Under the pieces are notes generated by a model. That model was not told the origin of the DNA. It worked only from the letters and a program-made list of their open reading frames with translations, and made no database searches. DNA of 64,000 bases from Bacillota bacterium (GTDB taxonomy: Bacteria > Bacillota > Clostridia > Christensenellales > SZUA-584): the NCBI GenBank assembly GCA_023408075.1, contig JAEYKW010000031.1, forward strand, positions 4,595-68,594, read 5' to 3'. Shown piece after piece: positions 59,849 to 64,000 of this stretch (the first letter of the stretch is position 1; each line of letters begins with the position of its first letter). Position numbers and translations under genes: made by a program.

Positions 59849-60899
59849 GACTTTAAGGAAATTTTCGAAGTCGCAGTTGGTGATCCCTTTGTTCGCTCTG
59901 TTTTTACTGATTATTTTTAATTTGATCAGGGATGTTGGTTTTTTCTCAATAATTTTCACAACCAACAACGATGGGTACACCGTTCTTCAGGGGAATATCA
60001 TCAATATCATAAGCAACGCATCTGAGCTTGCCATATTGGCCATCGGTATGACGCTCGTCACAGCATCGTCGAGAGGGCAGGATATCAGCGTTGGCGCAGT
60101 GGCGGCAGTCGCAGGAAGCATTTTCATGAGCGTGCTTCGCTCGAATGATATCACAGTGCCAATAATTATTTTGGGTATTTTTGGTGCCATCGTGGTGTCA
60201 CTTCTTTGCGGTGCATTCAACGGTACACTGGTTGCCATATTCAAGATTCAGCCAATGATTGCGTCTTTAATACTGTATACTGCCGCACGCTCAATCGCCT
60301 ATTGGATAAACGGCGGGGCCACACCGACAGTGAGCAGCCCGCTGATCACGGCCATGGGTAACTTCATACCGGGCATCCCCGTTCCTACCCCCATTATTAT
60401 CGTACTGGTTTTCGTTATAGTGGTATCGCTGGTTTTAAGGTTCACCAATCTCGGACTGTATACACAAGCCGTTGGCATAAACGAAAAATCCGCCCGTTTA
60501 AACGGCATCAATACAACGTGGATAAAAATATTATCATTTTTGATAATGGGCGTATGCACTGCGTTGGCAGGTTGCATCGGCGTCAGCAGAATGAGCATTA
60601 TCAACCATGAAACCTTACTTCTGGATATCGAAATGGACGCCATTTTGGCAGTTGCCATCGGAGGCAATTCGCTTGGCGGCGGAAAATTCAGCTTGGCTGG
60701 TTCGGTGATAGGCGCATACGTCATCTATGCGTTGACGGTAACGCTTTTTGCCATGAAGGTTCCTTCAACGGCAATAAAAGCCTGCAAGGCCGTTGTGATT
60801 ATACTCATCGTGGTCATCGGTTCGCCAATTACAAAGAAATATATCATTCAGCTGCGCGATAAGCTGTTTGGAAAATCGACGAAAGTAACGGAGAACTAA
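59841..60899 (+). CDS. Sugar ABC transporter permease (YtfT-like)
   Basis: A 352-residue permease of the BPD_transp_2 (RbsC/XylH) family. It has about ten helices, ELAILAIGMTLVTASSRGQDISVG and AVGINEKSARLNGIN, the region contacting the ATPase. The ATG at 59841 is chosen for GGGAGG upstream and overlaps the ATPase end by eight bases. It forms a heterodimer with the next permease. Confidence 0.94.
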   Translation: MVKTLRKFSKSQLVIPLFALFLLIIFNLIRDVGFFSIIFTTNNDGYTVLQGNIINIISNASELAILAIGMTLVTASSRGQDISVGAVAAVAGSIFMSVLRSNDITVPIIILGIFGAIVVSLLCGAFNGTLVAIFKIQPMIASLILYTAARSIAYWINGGATPTVSSPLITAMGNFIPGIPVPTPIIIVLVFVIVVSLVLRFTNLGLYTQAVGINEKSARLNGINTTWIKILSFLIMGVCTALAGCIGVSRMSIINHETLLLDIEMDAILAVAIGGNSLGGGKFSLAGSVIGAYVIYALTVTLFAMKVPSTAIKACKAVVIILIVVIGSPITKKYIIQLRDKLFGKSTKVTEN

Positions 60900-60903
60900 G
60901 AAT

Positions 60904-62037
60904 ATGACAAGTGATAAAGGTTTCTCAGCCGGACAGCCGGGTAAAAAACGCAGGGAGCCAATCTCCAATACCAATTTGCTCCTGACCATAACGGTTTGCA
61001 CCTTCTTTGGTATGTACTTGCTTGCCATGCTTGTTTGGGGCGGCGGTTTTACCAATCCTCAGCAGTTCCTTGATATTTTTAATAACAACTCGTTTTTGAT
61101 CGTGATAGCCTGTGGCATGACGATCGTGATGGTTGCAGGCGGTATCGATATTTCGGTGGGCGGCATCACCGCGCTGGTGACAATGGCTTGTGTTGTCTAT
61201 CTGGATGATCAAGGCGGCAGCGTAATAGGCTCGGTGGGGTTGGCTTTGGGGATAGGCATCGCGTTCGGGCTCGTTCAGGGAGTATTGGTATCGTATTTGG
61301 AGATACAGCCCTTTATTGTTTCCTTAGCGGGCATGTTCTTTGCAAGAGGCATGATCACCGTCGTCAGCGCTGTTCCGCGCACCGCTGAGCATGGAGCCTT
61401 TGTCGCCCTTAAGGATTTTCGCATCGAGCTGCCGGGTATCGGCTCTTACGGCAAAAGCGGGAATTTTATTCCCGCGAAAATTGAGCTCGGTGTCATAATC
61501 GCCATCGTTGTTGTTCTGGCGATATTCTTCATTCTGAGGTGGACGAGATTTGGACGCAACCTCTATGCAGTGGGCGGCAACAACCAAAGCGCATTAATGC
61601 TCGGCATCAATGTCAAACGCACAAAGTTCTATTCCTACTTGCTGTGCGGACTGTTATCCGGAATCGGCGGTTATGTTTATCTGCTGCATACAGGAGCGGG
61701 CAACGCATCCAATGCGACCGCCGCAGAAATGCAGGCGATTGCAGCAGCGATTATCGGCGGAACACTGTTAACCGGCGGTGTCGGCAATGTTATCGGAACG
61801 CTTTTCGGGGTGCTGACTTTAAAAACAATCAGCAATATCGTGATTGCTTCAGGGCTCAGAGAGCCCTATTGGCAAAGCATTACCACCGGGCTGATGCTGT
61901 TCTTCTTTATTGTGCTTCAAAGTATCATTCTCGCGGTGCGTTCTCATAGCCGCTTTAAACTGCAGCTGCCAAAAGGTCTTTGGATTATTCGCAAGCTTTA
62001 CCCGAGAAGCAGTGATGAAAAAGAGACAACACTGTAA
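60904..62037 (+). CDS. Sugar ABC transporter permease (YjfF-like)
   Basis: A 377-residue permease of the same family: IVIACGMTIVMVAGGIDISVGG, YAVGGNNQSALMLGINV and LLTGGVGNVIGTLFGV. The C terminus carries a longer basic tail than YjfF. It begins four bases after the first permease and completes the transporter. A terminator-like hairpin follows, before the kinase gene. Confidence 0.94.
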   Translation: MTSDKGFSAGQPGKKRREPISNTNLLLTITVCTFFGMYLLAMLVWGGGFTNPQQFLDIFNNNSFLIVIACGMTIVMVAGGIDISVGGITALVTMACVVYLDDQGGSVIGSVGLALGIGIAFGLVQGVLVSYLEIQPFIVSLAGMFFARGMITVVSAVPRTAEHGAFVALKDFRIELPGIGSYGKSGNFIPAKIELGVIIAIVVVLAIFFILRWTRFGRNLYAVGGNNQSALMLGINVKRTKFYSYLLCGLLSGIGGYVYLLHTGAGNASNATAAEMQAIAAAIIGGTLLTGGVGNVIGTLFGVLTLKTISNIVIASGLREPYWQSITTGLMLFFFIVLQSIILAVRSHSRFKLQLPKGLWIIRKLYPRSSDEKETTL

Positions 62038-62213
62038 CACCCCCAACAGATACCAGCAATCAGTTCCAAGGGAGCATGAAATATGGCACTGAGACAGACA
62101 TCGGCTTAAACGGGCACTCACGCATCTCTTTTTGAAAGGATGAGAAGCCTGATGGCCTGGTATAGACTGTACGAAACTTGATTCCTCCTACGTTTATGTG
62201 CAGCAAGGCAAAC

Positions 62214-62245
62214 CATAAGGCTGGGTTTCCCGGCCTTATGTTGTT
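62214..62245 (+). terminator. Weak terminator before the kinase gene
   Basis: CATAAGG (62214-62220) pairs with CCTTATG (62234-62240), with inner GGG/CCC pairs, then TTGTT. It may lower read-through into the kinase gene. Confidence 0.5.
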
Positions 62246-62272
62246 AAAAGAATAAATAAATGAGAGGGAACG

Positions 62273-63865
62273 ATGGATACGAAAAATACCATGAACGCGA
62301 TGAAAAGCGGCAAGACTTATCTCGGTATAGAGCTTGGGTCCACGCGTATCAAAGCGGTGCTGATTGACGATACGCCCAGCCCCGTCGCAACAGGCGGTCA
62401 CAACTGGGAAAACCGGCTGGAAAACGGCATATGGACGTATTCGCTGAGCGATATATGGACCGGCATTCAGGATTGTTTTGCGCAGCTCAAAAACGATGTG
62501 AACGCAAAATACGGCATCGTGCTTGAGCGTGTGGGTGCGATCGGTGTTTCGGCGATGATGCACGGTTATATGGCGTTCGACAAAAGCGATAAGTTGCTTG
62601 TGCCGTTCCGCACATGGCGCAATACGATCACCGGAGAAGCGGCGGAAAAGCTGACAAAGCTGTTCGGTCTTAATGTGCCGCAGCGCTGGAGTATCGCGCA
62701 TCTGTATCAGGCGATGCTCAATGGCGAACCGCATGTGAAGGACATAAGCTTTTTAACAACACTTGCGGGATATATTCACTGGCAGCTGACCGGCGAGAAG
62801 ATGCTTGGTATCGGCGACGCCTCGGGCATGTTTCCGCTTAACGACGCCACGCGGAGCTACGATGCCGATATGATGAATAAGTTTGACGCGCTCGCAGAGC
62901 CGTATCCGTGGACGCTCTCCGGCATACTGCCGCGGATTCTGCCTGCGGGAGAAAACGCGGGTGTTCTGAGCTTTGAGGGCGCAAAGCTGCTTGATCCCAC
63001 CGGCACGCTTCAAGCGGGCATCCCGATGTGCCCGCCCGAAGGCGACGCGGGTACGGGCATGGTGGCTACCAACGCCGTGCGCCCGCGCACCGGCAATGTC
63101 AGCGCTGGCACCAGCGTATTTGCCATGGTGGTGCTCGAAAAGCCGCTGTCTGCGTTGCATGAGCAGATCGACATGGTGACCACGCCCTCGGGCGATGCAG
63201 TAGCGATGGTGCACTGCAACAACTGCACGGGCGACCTTGACGCGTGGGTAAAACTGCTCGGCGAAGCGGGAAAGCTGCTGGGTGCGGATTTTGATACGCG
63301 CACACTGTATTCCATACTTCTGAATAAGGCGCTCACGGGCGATGCGGACTGCGACGGACTGCTCTCTTACAACTATATATCCGGCGAGCATTTAACAGGG
63401 CTCGAGCAAGGGCGGCCGCTGTTCGTGCGCACGCCGGAATCAGCCCTGACGCTGGCGAACTTCATGCGCACGCACCTTTACGCCGCCTGCGCGTCACTGA
63501 GCATCGGCATGAAGATATTGCTGGAAGACGAAGGAGCGGCTCTCGATTCCATTACGGGCCACGGCGGGTTCTTTAAGGATGCCAATGTGGGTCAGCGCAC
63601 TATGTCCGCCGTGATGGGCGCGCCTGTTACCGTGATGGCGACAGCGGGTGAGGGTGGGCCGTGGGGTATGGCAATACTCGCGGCATATTTGATGAACAGG
63701 CAAGGTGACACGCTGCCCGGCTATTTGAGCGGCCGTGTGTTTGCGGACAGCGAGGCCGTGACGGTGGCGCCGGATGCCGCGGATGTTTCAGGCTTCAGGG
63801 TGTTTATGCAGCGGTATGAAGCCGGCCTTTGTGTAGAGCGCAAGGCGGCACAAGTCATACGATAA
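62273..63865 (+). CDS. FGGY-family carbohydrate kinase (L-ribulokinase-like)
   Basis: A 530-residue sugar kinase of the actin-like FGGY fold. N-terminal: YLGIELGSTRIKAVLIDD (phosphate-1 region), IGVSAMMHGYMAFD and FRTWRNTITGEA; C-terminal: GNVSAGTSVFAMVV, GHGGFFKDANVGQRTM and TAGEGGPWGMAILAA. Placed between an arabinofuranose-type importer and araA, it most likely phosphorylates L-ribulose (AraB role). GAGAGGG precedes the ATG. Xylulokinase activity cannot be excluded. Confidence 0.88.
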   Translation: MDTKNTMNAMKSGKTYLGIELGSTRIKAVLIDDTPSPVATGGHNWENRLENGIWTYSLSDIWTGIQDCFAQLKNDVNAKYGIVLERVGAIGVSAMMHGYMAFDKSDKLLVPFRTWRNTITGEAAEKLTKLFGLNVPQRWSIAHLYQAMLNGEPHVKDISFLTTLAGYIHWQLTGEKMLGIGDASGMFPLNDATRSYDADMMNKFDALAEPYPWTLSGILPRILPAGENAGVLSFEGAKLLDPTGTLQAGIPMCPPEGDAGTGMVATNAVRPRTGNVSAGTSVFAMVVLEKPLSALHEQIDMVTTPSGDAVAMVHCNNCTGDLDAWVKLLGEAGKLLGADFDTRTLYSILLNKALTGDADCDGLLSYNYISGEHLTGLEQGRPLFVRTPESALTLANFMRTHLYAACASLSIGMKILLEDEGAALDSITGHGGFFKDANVGQRTMSAVMGAPVTVMATAGEGGPWGMAILAAYLMNRQGDTLPGYLSGRVFADSEAVTVAPDAADVSGFRVFMQRYEAGLCVERKAAQVIR

Positions 63866-63885
63866 AACGAAGCAAGGAGATCAAT

Positions 63886-64000
63886 ATGGCCTTTCAATTT
63901 TGGTTTGTGGTGGGGTCGCAGCATCTGTACGGCCCCGAGGTATTGAAGGAAGTTGCGGTTCACGCGCAGACAATGGCGGACGGGTTCAACGCGGACAAGA
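63886..64000 (+). CDS. araA: L-arabinose isomerase, N-terminal part
   Basis: The first 38 codons of a gene that runs off the window. The start MAFQFWFVVGSQHLYGPEVL is the diagnostic N terminus of AraA, which converts L-arabinose to L-ribulose. AAGGAGA precedes the ATG. It follows the kinase by 20 bases, so both are co-transcribed. Confidence 0.92.
   Translation, partial: MAFQFWFVVGSQHLYGPEVLKEVAVHAQTMADGFNADK

Noticed and set aside
1..64000. CRISPR arrays, tRNA or rRNA genes
   Set aside because: No regularly spaced repeats, tRNA arms or rRNA-like stretches were seen in a read of both strands.

Overview
The window looks like chromosome from a spore-forming, anaerobic Clostridia-type Firmicute. 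The evidence is the murA-spoIID-spoIIQ order, an ecfT-truA order, a short ArgRS, strong AGGAGG-type ribosome sites, lipoproteins with Ser/Glu-rich linkers, extracytoplasmic proteins with Pro-Thr-rich stalks, and several Feo-type iron genes. No rRNA, tRNA or CRISPR was found. Species cannot be named from the sequence alone.

Region 1 (1-20.4 kb) is mostly core genome: the end of ecfT, a UPF0104 membrane protein, truA, a YdcF-like protein, a complete BMP-family (nucleoside-type) ABC importer, argS, serS, two proteins with Pro-Thr-rich segments, and spoIIQ, spoIID and murA on the minus strand. It continues with a PadR-HAAS operon that encodes a striking membrane protein made of ten copies of a ~50-residue unit, a zinc-metallopeptidase and a small protein.

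Region 2 (20.8-36.1 kb) is an accessory and metal-homeostasis region: an orphan FakA-C-like domain, an AhpD-like protein, a YozE-like protein, two separate Feo systems (feoA-feoB, and feoA-feoA-feoB plus a small Cys-rich membrane protein), two DtxR/MntR-family regulators, a DUF3793-flavodoxin pair, a ketopantoate-reductase-like gene, an ATC-hydrolase-like gene, a methyltransferase-HD-GYP pair, a DUF318/DUF1980 permease pair and a ZIP transporter. At least five copies of a GTTAG-N6-CTAAC operator sit over promoters or just upstream of these genes and define a local, probably iron-dependent, regulon.

Region 3 (36.4-52.4 kb) is the most interesting part. It has phage control genes (CI/LexA-like S24 repressor, Mor-type activator, NusG-like antiterminator), a long-tailed siphovirus-type tail module (tail terminator, tube, frameshifted chaperones, tape measure, Dit, Tal-like protein, baseplate and fibre proteins) and a lysis module (endolysin, small membrane protein, holin-like protein). 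It has no recognisable integrase, terminase, portal, protease or capsid gene. A scaffold-like gene and non-coding gaps sit where head genes would be. This is best explained as a flexible, F-type tailocin (phage-tail-like bacteriocin) derived from a prophage. Two features are unusual: a small protein with a type I dockerin lies among the baseplate and fibre genes, and several intrinsic terminators lie inside the cassette next to the NusG paralogue.

Region 4 (52.5-64 kb) is a pentose system: a YesN/YesM-type two-component pair with its own sugar-binding lipoprotein, a YtfQ-like binding protein with its ABC transporter (ATPase plus two permeases), an FGGY kinase and the start of araA. Together they suggest sensing, import, isomerisation and phosphorylation of L-arabinose, possibly as the furanose.
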